Shown here in pieces: positions 15,944 through 24,358 of a stretch of DNA of 64,000 nucleotides (position 1 is the first letter of the stretch; the number at the start of each line of letters is the position of its first letter). The notes under the pieces are model-generated. The model was not told the origin of the DNA and did not search any database. It saw only the letters and a list, made by a program, of their open reading frames with translations. Position numbers and translations under genes: made by a program. Source of the stretch: Achromobacter aegrifaciens (GTDB taxonomy: Bacteria > Pseudomonadota > Gammaproteobacteria > Burkholderiales > Burkholderiaceae_B); NCBI RefSeq assembly GCF_902859735.1, contig NZ_CADIJY010000001.1:496001-560000 (forward strand), read 5' to 3'.

Positions 15944-18900
15944 GGTTGTTTCGCTTTGGCGTTGTCGGGGGCGAGTTCGAACTTGTCGGCCACGGGGCAA
16001 TCCATTTTCTGCTGCGGCCAGGTGATCCTGCCCTGGTCGTCCAGGATGGTCACCGTGTCGCATACCTCGGTGAACGTGGCGATGGGCACGCCCTTGGTAT
16101 CGATGTACTGCGTGTTCCGGCCCTGATGGTTGCTGCGGACCAGCGCGCGTTCTTCGCTGAAGTTTCCGGCCCAGGTAAAGACGGGCGGAATCGCATAGCG
16201 TCCCGTCAGGTCGATGTAGCCATATAGCGTGCCGGAATACTGCAGGCGGCGCGCCACCGCCAGGCCGTTGTTCAGCGGGCCCAGCGTGTCGAAGTGCGGT
16301 CCCACGATGCGCTTGCCGTTGGCATCGATGAAGCCGTGCCTGCCGTTGCCCGAGCGGCTGCGATAGGGGGCTACGCCTTCGTTGGCGCTGCGGTCTTCCA
16401 CGCTGTAGGTGCCGTCGATGCGCGTGATCTCGCGGCCCTGCAGGTCCGTCATGATGCTGACGGAATTTTCCGAGTCGTGGAACACGATGCGCTGCATGGT
16501 TGCCAGCGGCGAGCCGTCGCCCAGCTTGCCCAGCACGGTCTTGCCTTCCTGGTCGATCACGCGGTAGTCGGAGCCGTTGTAGGCGCGCGCCAGTCCCTCG
16601 GGCTGCGCGAAGAAGGGATTGAACTCGCCGTAGATGGCGGGAACCTTCATGTTGCCGCGGGCATCGATGGCGCCCTCGCGGTCGTCATGTTCGATGTAGA
16701 GCCAGTGCTGGTAGAGCTCCGTGCGCTTGGCTCGGCCGTCGGAGACTCGCGTGGCGCCGCCCTTGGCGTCGAACAACATGGTTCCGCCGCCCGCCAGCGC
16801 GGCCAGGTAGCGTCCGTCCTTCAGGCGCTCAGGTTTGCCGGTCACGGGCTCGCTGGGCTTGCCGGTGCGCAGGTTCACCAGGCGGTAGGTGGTGTCGAAA
16901 GAGCTGCGGGAGCGTTGTCCGGGAGCGTTGTCCTCGACCAGCATGAGGCCGTTGCCCAGGTATTCGAGTTTGTACGAGCTGTCCTGCGTGGCGGGCACCA
17001 CCCATTTGCCCTCGCGGTTCATGACGCCCCAGCGGTCCTGGTGCTGGACCTTGGTCCAATCGTCTTCGAACTTCTCCATGCTTTCGTACACCGGCTTGAC
17101 GGCGGGCGCACCCTTGGCGACATTCCAGATGCCCCAGCGGTTCTCGCGGTTTTCGTCCGGCGCGCGGTACTGGATTAGTTCGCCGTCGAAATACCTGGCG
17201 CCGTCCAGTATCTCGGCAGGGACCGCGACGGCCTTGCCTCGGGCGTCGATCAACTGGTCGCCGTCGCTGCGGCTGCGCCCCGCGCCCGCCTGCGCGTAGC
17301 CGCCGCGGAACGGATGGATGACGCTGTAGCGCGGCTGCACAGCCCAGTTGCCGTCGGCGTCGATGGCGCCATACTTGCCGTTGGCGGCGCGCACCGGCAA
17401 GGGCATGGTCACGTCGTAGCTGGACATGTCCTCCCAGTCCGGGTTAGTCACGATCTTGCCCTTGGACGTCAGTATGCCGAGAGGCTGCGTATAGTCCAGG
17501 GGCCGCAACAGGGCCAGCGGCAAGCTGTCCGCGAAGGCCCGGCCGTGTGCGGACTCGCGCGCGGAAAAGGCCCTGATGTCGTAGTCCTGCAGGCGTGCGA
17601 CGGTGTCGGCGTCGAGCAGCGGCTTGCCTTCGCGCGTATAGATCTGCAGCAGGCCGCCGCCGGTGTCGGGCGAGGCATCCGCGCTCGTCGCTTGCGCGGC
17701 GGCGTCCACTGCGGCGGCGGCCACGTCCATTGCGGCAGGCGTGGCGACGTCGACGGCCACGGTCTCGGCTTCCGAGGCCGCGGCTGCCGCGGCGACCGCC
17801 TCCTGCGCCGCAATTGCGGCGTCGGCCGAGGCCTCCACCGCCTCTCCGGGACCGTCGTCAGGGTCCGCGGCGGCGCCGGCCGCTGCGGCATCGGCTGCCA
17901 CTGCCGCGGCCTCGGCCGCGTCGACCGCCATATCCACGGCGCGCGGCGGCAAGGAAGCCGTCACCCAGGCCAGTCCGTTGCTCAGCTGCACGCGGCCATG
18001 GCGCGCGTCTATCTTGCGGAAATTGCCGGCGGGATCGATCAGCAGCACGGCTTCGTCATCGATCATGACGCGCCAGCCCTCGCGTTCATCCAGGCCGATG
18101 TAGTTGCCCTTGAATGCATGCTGGACGCCGAGCTTGGCGTTCAACAGCAGCGCCTTGCCCGCGCCTTTCCGCTTGACCAGCCATAGCCCAGGCCCCGCCA
18201 GTTGCACGTGCTCATAGCGCTGCTTGTGGATGGTCTTGCCGCGCGGATCCACGAACGTCCAGCCTGCGTCGCGGCTCACCGCCAGCACGTCGCCGTCGCG
18301 CAATGCGGGCTCGCGGGCGCGCAACACGTCCGGCGCGATCGCCCAGCGGGCCTGCTCGTCCAGCAGCCCCCACCAGCCGCTGTAGCGCGAATCGCGCAAC
18401 TGGGCGGGCAGGTAGCCGCCGCTGGGCGCGGCCAGCGCCATGACGCCGGCAGGCAGCGTCGCCGCCTTGCCGGTTGCGGTATTGAACAGGCGCGGCGGCA
18501 TGGGCATCTCCATCGATGCCAGCTTCTGCCCCCGCTGGAAGCCCCACGAGCGCGTGCCCAGCTCGAAGGTCTTGATGATGTTGCCCTTGCGGTCGATCAG
18601 CACATCGTGCCCGTCTTCCTCGGCCAGTGCGGAACCCTCGGCGTTAAAGCCCGTTGCCTCGGAAAAGCGCGGCTTGATCGCCCATTGCCCTTGCGTATCG
18701 ATATAGCCCCATAGCCCATCCTGGTTCACGGCGGCCAGGCCGTTCTGAAAGGACTTGGCCTCCTGGAAGGACGGCGAGATGGCCATGCGGCCTCGCTTGT
18801 CGAGATAGCCCCAGCGGCCGGCGTCGTCATCGGCCGATCCGGTCAGCACGGCGGCCAGCCCTTCGTGGAAGGCCTGCTGGCATTCCAGGTTGGCGCCGTT

Positions 18901-19029
18901 GTATTCGTTGTAGCCAGGGGCGCACTGGTCGATCCAGTTGGACCTGGCCTGCGCCGCGCCGGGCACGACGGGCAGGGCGGCCAGCGCCACGGCCAGCGCC
19001 AGGGGTTTGAGGGCGAGCGGGGTCTTCAT
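15940..19029 (-). CDS. Exported WG-repeat protein with Ala-rich insertion (1029 residues)
   Basis: First gene of a two-gene operon. ATG 19029 starts a signal peptide (MKTPLALKPLALAVALAALP..., cleavage near AQA). WG-type repeats follow (WGYLDKRGRMAISPSFQEA, WGYIDTQGQWAIKPRFSEA, WGLLDEQARWAIAPD) and recur to the C-terminus (YGYIDLTGRYAIPPVFTWA). Between about residues 360 and 456 the repeats are interrupted by a low-complexity segment made mostly of Ala, Asp, Val and Glu, which does not look like a folded repeat and may be a flexible linker or helix. It shares architecture with the 956-residue protein downstream, so the pair looks like an old duplication. Function unknown. Confidence 0.85.
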   Translation of the reverse strand: MKTPLALKPLALAVALAALPVVPGAAQARSNWIDQCAPGYNEYNGANLECQQAFHEGLAAVLTGSADDDAGRWGYLDKRGRMAISPSFQEAKSFQNGLAAVNQDGLWGYIDTQGQWAIKPRFSEATGFNAEGSALAEEDGHDVLIDRKGNIIKTFELGTRSWGFQRGQKLASMEMPMPPRLFNTATGKAATLPAGVMALAAPSGGYLPAQLRDSRYSGWWGLLDEQARWAIAPDVLRAREPALRDGDVLAVSRDAGWTFVDPRGKTIHKQRYEHVQLAGPGLWLVKRKGAGKALLLNAKLGVQHAFKGNYIGLDEREGWRVMIDDEAVLLIDPAGNFRKIDARHGRVQLSNGLAWVTASLPPRAVDMAVDAAEAAAVAADAAAAGAAADPDDGPGEAVEASADAAIAAQEAVAAAAAASEAETVAVDVATPAAMDVAAAAVDAAAQATSADASPDTGGGLLQIYTREGKPLLDADTVARLQDYDIRAFSARESAHGRAFADSLPLALLRPLDYTQPLGILTSKGKIVTNPDWEDMSSYDVTMPLPVRAANGKYGAIDADGNWAVQPRYSVIHPFRGGYAQAGAGRSRSDGDQLIDARGKAVAVPAEILDGARYFDGELIQYRAPDENRENRWGIWNVAKGAPAVKPVYESMEKFEDDWTKVQHQDRWGVMNREGKWVVPATQDSSYKLEYLGNGLMLVEDNAPGQRSRSSFDTTYRLVNLRTGKPSEPVTGKPERLKDGRYLAALAGGGTMLFDAKGGATRVSDGRAKRTELYQHWLYIEHDDREGAIDARGNMKVPAIYGEFNPFFAQPEGLARAYNGSDYRVIDQEGKTVLGKLGDGSPLATMQRIVFHDSENSVSIMTDLQGREITRIDGTYSVEDRSANEGVAPYRSRSGNGRHGFIDANGKRIVGPHFDTLGPLNNGLAVARRLQYSGTLYGYIDLTGRYAIPPVFTWAGNFSEERALVRSNHQGRNTQYIDTKGVPIATFTEVCDTVTILDDQGRITWPQQKMDCPVADKFELAPDNAKAKQP

Positions 19030-19343
19030 TGTGCAGCGGCGCGGGCTGCAACCGCGCAAGCGTAAAGGCCGGGCTGGGCGTGCCACATGGTCGTATGCCT
19101 GCCAAGAATGATGGGAAAGGCAGCACTGTAACCAGCGTCAGCGGGCAATTGCGCGGCAAATGTAACTGTAGAAAACAAACCGTTAACAACACTGCCGCCG
19201 CTGTCCGGAAAGGGGCAGCGCTGGCATTCCCGCCATGCATGCAGCGGACAAAAAATAATCGGTTGATGCGCGCGTCGTGCGGCCCTGTAATGGACGCCGG
19301 TGCCTGCTCGCACGCAGGCGACGTTCCACTGCCGAGGTCCGCC
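19030..19343. other. Divergent intergenic region, 314 bp
   Basis: This stretch separates the leftward WG-repeat operon from the rightward MFS gene. It contains a locally AT-rich part around 19155-19190 and 19245-19262 where promoters could lie, but no box pair convincing enough to name. No coding frame or RNA gene was recognised. Confidence 0.5.
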
Positions 19344-20585
19344 ATGCCCGTCCTGCGCAAGTCTTCACTGGATGCTTCTCAGCTATTGCTGCTGGTGCTG
19401 GCCGGCGGCGTCATCATGGGCCTGGCGCTGGGCGTGCGCCACGTGCAGGGCCTGTTCCTCCTGCCCGTCACGATGGACCGGGGCTGGAGCCGCGAGACCT
19501 TCGCCATGGCGCTGGCGGTGCAGAACCTGACCTGGGGCGTGGTCCAGCCCTTTACCGGCATGATTGCCGACCGCTACGGCTCGGCCAAGGTGATCGCGGG
19601 CGGGCTGGTGTTCTATGCGCTGGGGTTGGTAGGCATGGCGCATGCCACTACGCCCGCCGGGTTCCTGTGGACCGCCGGGGTATGCATAGGCATCGCGCTG
19701 TCCGGCACTGCGTTTGCCGCGATCTACGGCGCGCTCAGCCGGCTGGTGGCGCCCGAGCGCCGCAGCTGGGCGCTGGGCGTGGCGGGCGCCGTCGGCGGCC
19801 TGGGCCAGTTCACCATGGTGCCGGCCGCGCAATGGCTGATCAGCGGCTGGGGCTGGATCGCGGCCCTGCTGTCGTTCGCGCTGGCGTTGGCCGTGCTGCT
19901 GCCCCTGGCTTGGCCGCTGCGGGAGTCTCCCGGCCGGGAGCAGGGCGCGTCCGCGGGCGAGGCGGGGCTGTCCATGTCCGCGGCCATACGCGAGGCCTTC
20001 GCCCAGCCCGGCTTCTGGTTGCTGAACCTGGGTTTCCTGGCCTGCGGTTTCCAGCTGGCCTTCATCGGGACGCATTTGCCCGCCTACCTGATGGACAAAG
20101 GCCTGCGCGCGTCCGACGCGGTGGCGGCGTTGGCCATCATCGCGCTGACCAACGTCATGGGCACTTATGTCTGCGGCGTCCTGGGCGGACGCCACCGCCG
20201 CAAGTACCTGCTGGCCGGCATCTACCTGCTGCGCACGGCCGCCATCGCGCTGTTCGTGCTGCTGCCGCTGTCGTCGTGGACCGTATATGTGTTCGCGGCG
20301 GTCATGGGCTTTGTCTGGCTGGGCACGGTGCCGCTCACCAACGGGCTGATATCCCAGGTGTTCGGCGTGCGCTACATCACGACCCTGTTCGGCTTCGTGT
20401 TCTTCGGCCACCAGCTCGGTTCCTTCCTGGGCGTGTGGCTGGGCGGCGTGGTGTTCGAGGCCACGGGGTCCTACGACCTGATCTGGCTGGGCGCGATGGC
20501 GCTGGGCGTGCTGTCGGCGGCGCTGCATTGGCCGATAGACGACCGCGAGATTCCCCGCGTCCACACCGCGGGCGCGCCCGGATAG
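19344..20585 (+). CDS. MFS transporter (12-helix)
   Basis: 413 residues, twelve predicted helices in two halves joined by a cytoplasmic loop near residue 200 (RESPGREQGASAGEAG). The motif-A region GMIADRYGSAKVIAGG between helices 2 and 3 is typical of the superfamily, and the overall sequence resembles the monocarboxylate/oxalate-formate antiporter group. ATG 19344 is preceded by GAGGT; the frame upstream crosses the divergent promoter region and is not coding. The substrate is unknown. It is convergent with a small cupin gene, 8 bp away. Confidence 0.88.
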   Translation: MPVLRKSSLDASQLLLLVLAGGVIMGLALGVRHVQGLFLLPVTMDRGWSRETFAMALAVQNLTWGVVQPFTGMIADRYGSAKVIAGGLVFYALGLVGMAHATTPAGFLWTAGVCIGIALSGTAFAAIYGALSRLVAPERRSWALGVAGAVGGLGQFTMVPAAQWLISGWGWIAALLSFALALAVLLPLAWPLRESPGREQGASAGEAGLSMSAAIREAFAQPGFWLLNLGFLACGFQLAFIGTHLPAYLMDKGLRASDAVAALAIIALTNVMGTYVCGVLGGRHRRKYLLAGIYLLRTAAIALFVLLPLSSWTVYVFAAVMGFVWLGTVPLTNGLISQVFGVRYITTLFGFVFFGHQLGSFLGVWLGGVVFEATGSYDLIWLGAMALGVLSAALHWPIDDREIPRVHTAGAPG

Positions 20586-20593
20586 CGGGTGGC

Positions 20594-20974
20594 CTACAGC
20601 GGCCGGTGCTGCGTGCCCGCGCCCATGGTGATGTGCAGCATGCGGCAGGGACCGGCCACCTTGAGCGTGTGCCAGATGCCCTTGGGGACCACATAGGCGT
20701 CGCCCGCCTGCATCCGCACGGCCTGCTCGCCCGTCGGCCATTCCAGCCGCAATTCCGCGGCGCCTTCGATCAGGCGCAAGACCTCGTCGGCCTGCGGGTG
20801 CATTTCCCATTGCGGCCAGTCCTTTTCGAAGGCGTATTCGGACACCAGCCAGCCGCGGCCGAACCGCTCCAGTTCCTCTTCGGGCTGCGACCAGAAGGCG
20901 TTGCCGCCTTCGACGGCACTACAGGCGCCTGAGGCGTCCAGCAGGAGATAGTGCGACGACAGATTGGTAGTCAT
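20594..20974 (-). CDS. Small cupin-domain protein
   Basis: 126 residues forming a single cupin barrel. Motif 1 is seen as WEMHPQADEVLRLIEGAAEL (one His and the Glu of the metal site kept) and motif 2 as GDAYVVPKGIWHTLKVAG with the closing histidine. Single-domain cupins of this size are isomerases, dioxygenases or sugar-binding proteins, so a reaction cannot be named. It is convergent with the MFS gene and divergent from the integrase-arm ORF at 21058. Confidence 0.8.
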   Translation of the reverse strand: MTTNLSSHYLLLDASGACSAVEGGNAFWSQPEEELERFGRGWLVSEYAFEKDWPQWEMHPQADEVLRLIEGAAELRLEWPTGEQAVRMQAGDAYVVPKGIWHTLKVAGPCRMLHITMGAGTQHRPL

Positions 20975-21057
20975 GTTGCGCTTCCTGGGGTGAGAAGTGT
21001 CGGGCCAGTGTAAAGCGATATCATGTGCATCTTCATCGGCTATAACAGGAGAGGGCG

Positions 21058-21297
21058 ATGCGCCAGGGATTCGACGGGGTCAGGCCCGCGTCCGAGTCTT
21101 CCATCGAGATCGGCTTCTTCTATGAAGGCCGGCATTGCGTCGAACGCATCCGGGCCAAGCCCACCGCCGCCAACCTCAAGCGCGCCGCCGACAGGCGGGC
21201 CGCCATTCTCGAGGCCATCGCGCGCGGCGAATTCGACTACGACGCCGAGTTTCCCAAGCGCGGCGGCGCGACCAAGCCACCACAGGGTTCCGCATGA
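21058..21297 (+). CDS. Orphan Arm DNA-binding domain (phage-integrase N-terminus type)
   Basis: 79 residues. The segment from IEIGFFYEGRHCVERI to LEAIARGEFDYDAEFP matches the Arm-type DNA-binding domain (DUF3596 type) normally found at the N-terminus of tyrosine recombinases, including the KPTAANLKRA core and the closing G-x-F-D-Y-x-x-x-F-P. No catalytic integrase domain follows: the frame stops after a short tail and the next gene begins in the same ATGA. A GGAGAGGGCG ribosome site precedes it. It may be a relic of an integrated element or an exapted DNA-binding protein; codon use is like its neighbours, which argues against a recent fragment. Confidence 0.75.
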   Translation: MRQGFDGVRPASESSIEIGFFYEGRHCVERIRAKPTAANLKRAADRRAAILEAIARGEFDYDAEFPKRGGATKPPQGSA

Positions 21298-21842
21298 CGA
21301 GCGACAAGCAGCTGGACATCAACGATCTGACGCCGGACGCCTTCAGGGCCTACGGTTGGATGCTGGGCAAGCCCATGCCGGACGGCAATGGCGTGCCGCT
21401 GTTCTCCAATCCGGATACTGACTTCTGGCAGGAGCATCTGTTCAACACCGGCGCCGGCGGCGACGCCGAGCTGCTGTGGGTCAACTACCGCAGCCAGTCC
21501 TTTGAAATCTCCAGCCTGGAAAAGCATCTGCTGACGCAGCAGGCCATCGTGCCGCTGACGGGCGAGATCATCCAGGTCGTGGCGCGCAGCGCGGCTGACG
21601 GCAGTCCGGACCTGGCCACGCTCGCGGCATTCCGCGTGCCGCAGGGGCAGGGCGTCTGCATGCGCCCGGGCTGCTGGCACGCCACGCGCGTCACGGACGA
21701 GGAAGTCACCTGCCTGATGCTGACCCGCCGTTCCACCACAGTGGACCTGATCCAGCACCTGACCACGGATGCTTCCGCCAGCGAAAGCGCCATTGTCGCG
21801 ATTCCGGTCCAACGGCTCGAAGCCCAGGCCCAGGCCGCCTAA
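21294..21842 (+). CDS. Ureidoglycolate lyase (AllA)-like protein
   Basis: 182 residues. The N-terminus (INDLTPDAFRAYGWMLGKP) and core (PLTGEIIQVVA, AFRVPQGQGVCMRPGCWHATRV) match the AllA/ureidoglycolate hydrolase cupin-like family, which releases urea from ureidoglycolate in purine breakdown. No other allantoin or ureide gene is nearby, so the substrate may differ. ATG 21294 overlaps the stop of the integrase-arm ORF by 4 bp, indicating translational coupling; the in-frame extension upstream reads through that ORF and is not coding. Confidence 0.8.
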   Translation: MTSDKQLDINDLTPDAFRAYGWMLGKPMPDGNGVPLFSNPDTDFWQEHLFNTGAGGDAELLWVNYRSQSFEISSLEKHLLTQQAIVPLTGEIIQVVARSAADGSPDLATLAAFRVPQGQGVCMRPGCWHATRVTDEEVTCLMLTRRSTTVDLIQHLTTDASASESAIVAIPVQRLEAQAQAA

Positions 21843-21943
21843 ACGCTGATCTTCGCCGCTAGTCGCGGCGTATTCCCGCTTACCGGCAGGCAGGCGGGAT
21901 GGCAGACTGCCGCCTCCGGTCATAGCAACCCAAGAATTCCCCC

Positions 21944-23605
21944 ATGAGTGAAGTATCGATCGAGGCGCTGAGACGAAATCTCGCAGCCAAGATAAAGCAG
22001 GCCACCCAAACACCCAATCCGCCGCCCACCCGCTGGCAGCGCCTGCGCCAGCGCTTCCTGACTCGCGATCCCAAGGCCCGCGGCCTGCGTGTCCTGACCG
22101 TGGTCACGCTGCTGTATCTCTACATCGAATTCAGCTTCAGCGCCTGGCTGCTGGACGTGATGTCTGAAAACGCCAGCAACCGCGTGGACACGGCCGAGGC
22201 ATGGGGACGCCTGATTTCGGGCTTTGCCGTGGCCCTGCTGGTCTGGCCCGTCATTTTCGCGCGCACCCGCCGATGGCGGATCACGGTGCCGTTGTTGATC
22301 GTTGTGTCGCTGGCCATCATCACCGCGGTGTATCAGGGGGAGCGCAAGCTGATCGACTCCCTGGTGGACAGCTCCACCGCTGAAAGCCGCGCCGCCGCCG
22401 TCACTGGCGCCTTGCTGCGTCAAGGGCTGGCCACCGGCACCGTAAGCGCCAGCATGCTCGATGGGCTATGGGCCGACGAGAACGCACAGTCGGTGGCCGG
22501 CAAGGCTTTCGTGGGCGTGGTGTCCTACATGGCCGCGCAATCCGACGCGGCGCGCCGGCAGACCATGGCGATCGCGCCCGAGGTGGTGCGCGCCGTGATC
22601 GAACAGAACGTGGGCGGGCGGGACGCGGAGTACCAGCGTTTCGTCGACAGCCAGGAAGATATCCGCGGCCGCCACAAATACTTCTACGAGCGCGGCATCC
22701 AGAACCACCAGAAAGAACTGGCGCGAATCCCGGCGCGCGCCGAGCGCGATTGGGAACACTACCTGGACCGGCTGGACGCCAAGAACCGCAAGTGGGGCCG
22801 CGCCCGCCTGCGCGACCGCAGCGGCGAGCTGGTACCCGGCTTCGTGGCGCCGCGCGTGCGGGACGAAGTGCGCAAGATGGGGCTGGACGTGCCCGATTCC
22901 TGGCGCACCGGCGACAAAGCCTACTTCGTGCGCCTGGCGCAGCAGAAGTACCGCAAGCAGATGGACGAGGCGCTGCAACGCGAACTGGAAGGCATGCCGC
23001 CCAACCTGGGGCTGGAGGCGTTTGCCGCGCATCCGGTCGTGCAGAAGAAATGGCGCATAAGCCTGGGCTATCCGGACAAGGTGGCGCGCCTGACGCTGGC
23101 CGTGATCTCGGCGGACGAATTCAACAAGCGCTACTACCAGCCGGTGCTCGCCGGCCGCACCATGGACCGCCTGCAGGACTACCGCAGCCAGGCCCGCGAC
23201 TACGGCGCCGGCGGCAAGCGCGAGGCCGAAGGAAAAAAGGCCTATGAAGCCATGATCGCGCCCGTGTTTGCCCTGACGCTGTCGCTGCTGGGCGCCCTGG
23301 TCCACATCGGCAAGATCAGCCTGCTGCTGGCGCAGCTTGCGAGCGGCTGGCGCTTCAGGAGTCCGCTGGTCAAGGCGGGGGCGCTATTGGCCGCGGTGCT
23401 GCTGGTCTGCCTGCTGGCGCGCGCGGCCATCAGCACGCCGCTGACCTCGCATCCCACCTACCAGGCGTGGACGCAAGCCGCGGGCGGGCAGCCGGTGTTG
23501 ACGGCGGTGCTGGACACCATGATCAAGATGCAGTCGCTGGCCTACCCCGTGTTCGACGTGGCCAGGCAGGGGCTGGAATTCGTGGCGGGCAAGGCGTCCC
23601 GCTAG
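21944..23605 (+). CDS. Membrane protein of unknown function (553 residues)
   Basis: I do not recognise this family. Visible layout: a basic N-terminal cytoplasmic stretch, three hydrophobic helices near residues 46-65, 90-105 and 113-130, a large hydrophilic mainly helical domain rich in Arg, Lys and Glu (about 135-435), two further helices (about 442-462 and 478-495), and a C-terminal amphipathic tail. The hydrophilic domain has no motif I can name. The gene stands alone: 101 bp after the AllA-like gene and 21 bp before a convergent gene. Its length, clean codon bias and start with AAGAATTCCCCC before ATG support a real gene; the ribosome site is weak. Confidence 0.8.
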   Translation: MSEVSIEALRRNLAAKIKQATQTPNPPPTRWQRLRQRFLTRDPKARGLRVLTVVTLLYLYIEFSFSAWLLDVMSENASNRVDTAEAWGRLISGFAVALLVWPVIFARTRRWRITVPLLIVVSLAIITAVYQGERKLIDSLVDSSTAESRAAAVTGALLRQGLATGTVSASMLDGLWADENAQSVAGKAFVGVVSYMAAQSDAARRQTMAIAPEVVRAVIEQNVGGRDAEYQRFVDSQEDIRGRHKYFYERGIQNHQKELARIPARAERDWEHYLDRLDAKNRKWGRARLRDRSGELVPGFVAPRVRDEVRKMGLDVPDSWRTGDKAYFVRLAQQKYRKQMDEALQRELEGMPPNLGLEAFAAHPVVQKKWRISLGYPDKVARLTLAVISADEFNKRYYQPVLAGRTMDRLQDYRSQARDYGAGGKREAEGKKAYEAMIAPVFALTLSLLGALVHIGKISLLLAQLASGWRFRSPLVKAGALLAAVLLVCLLARAAISTPLTSHPTYQAWTQAAGGQPVLTAVLDTMIKMQSLAYPVFDVARQGLEFVAGKASR

Positions 23606-23626
23606 AGTGCGGAGCCGCCCTCGCCG

Positions 23627-24178
23627 TCAATCCGCTTCGCTGTATTCGTAGCCCAGGCGGGCGAACAGCGGCCACTTGTTGCGGTAGTTGGCTGTCCAGC
23701 ACATGCCGTAGTAGGCCCCGAATGGCTCTTCCACCTTGTGGACCTGGATTCGCGCGGCCGCCTCGGCGTCCGCGGGGCTGAAAGCCTGGCCCGGTGTCGG
23801 GTATAGATCGCCCTCCCATATCGGCTTGCCGCAGTGGGCGCAAAAGTTGGTCCATTGCCCTTGGTTGTCGGGGTTCTGGCGGTAGTGGGGAGACAGTGCC
23901 TGCATGGCCTGCGCCACCGCGGGCGACAGCAGCCCGGTCTGGGAAATCAGCGCGGGATCGGCAATATCCAGCCATTGCGGCGGGCTGAACAGCCACGTGC
24001 TGAAATCCGTGGGGCTCAGCCCGGGGCTGTCGGCATCGGCTTCGTCCAGCTCGATGTCGGCTTCCGTGCATTGATGGCCGGGCGGCACCGCCAGGGCGTG
24101 CACCGGCGTTTCTTCGCCGCAGCGCGTGCACGCATGCGTCGCCTGCAGCACGAAGTAAGAGGACGCGCGTATGTTCAT
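23627..24178 (-). CDS. Protein with two CxxC zinc-ribbon-like pairs
   Basis: About 183 residues from ATG 24178 (MNIRASSYFVLQATHACTRCG); ATG 24214 would add 12 residues. Two CxxC pairs, CTRC near the N-terminus and CAHC in the middle (TNFCAHCGKPIWEGDLYPTPG), probably bind one zinc ion. The rest is acidic. No function can be assigned; the gene may be a small metal-binding house-keeping protein. It is convergent with the unknown membrane protein and divergent from the DUF1254 lipoprotein. Confidence 0.75.
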   Translation of the reverse strand: MNIRASSYFVLQATHACTRCGEETPVHALAVPPGHQCTEADIELDEADADSPGLSPTDFSTWLFSPPQWLDIADPALISQTGLLSPAVAQAMQALSPHYRQNPDNQGQWTNFCAHCGKPIWEGDLYPTPGQAFSPADAEAAARIQVHKVEEPFGAYYGMCWTANYRNKWPLFARLGYEYSEAD

Positions 24179-24358
24179 CTGCGGGTATTCCGCGGCCGGA
24201 TCTTGCGTATGCATGGGCTGGTGCTGTTCCTGTTCTGGCTCGCTGTTTCTTCTACATCGCCAGGAAATATGCCAGAATTCCCCGGACTTTACGCTTTGAA
24301 TGCGATGCCGGCCGCATGGGCGTCGCCAACCTCACGCAGTGTTGTGTTGGAGCACCGG

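Noticed and set aside
21058-21300. Active prophage or integrative element
   Set aside because: Only an arm-domain ORF is present; no recombinase catalytic residues, att-like direct repeats, tRNA or phage structural genes were found around it.
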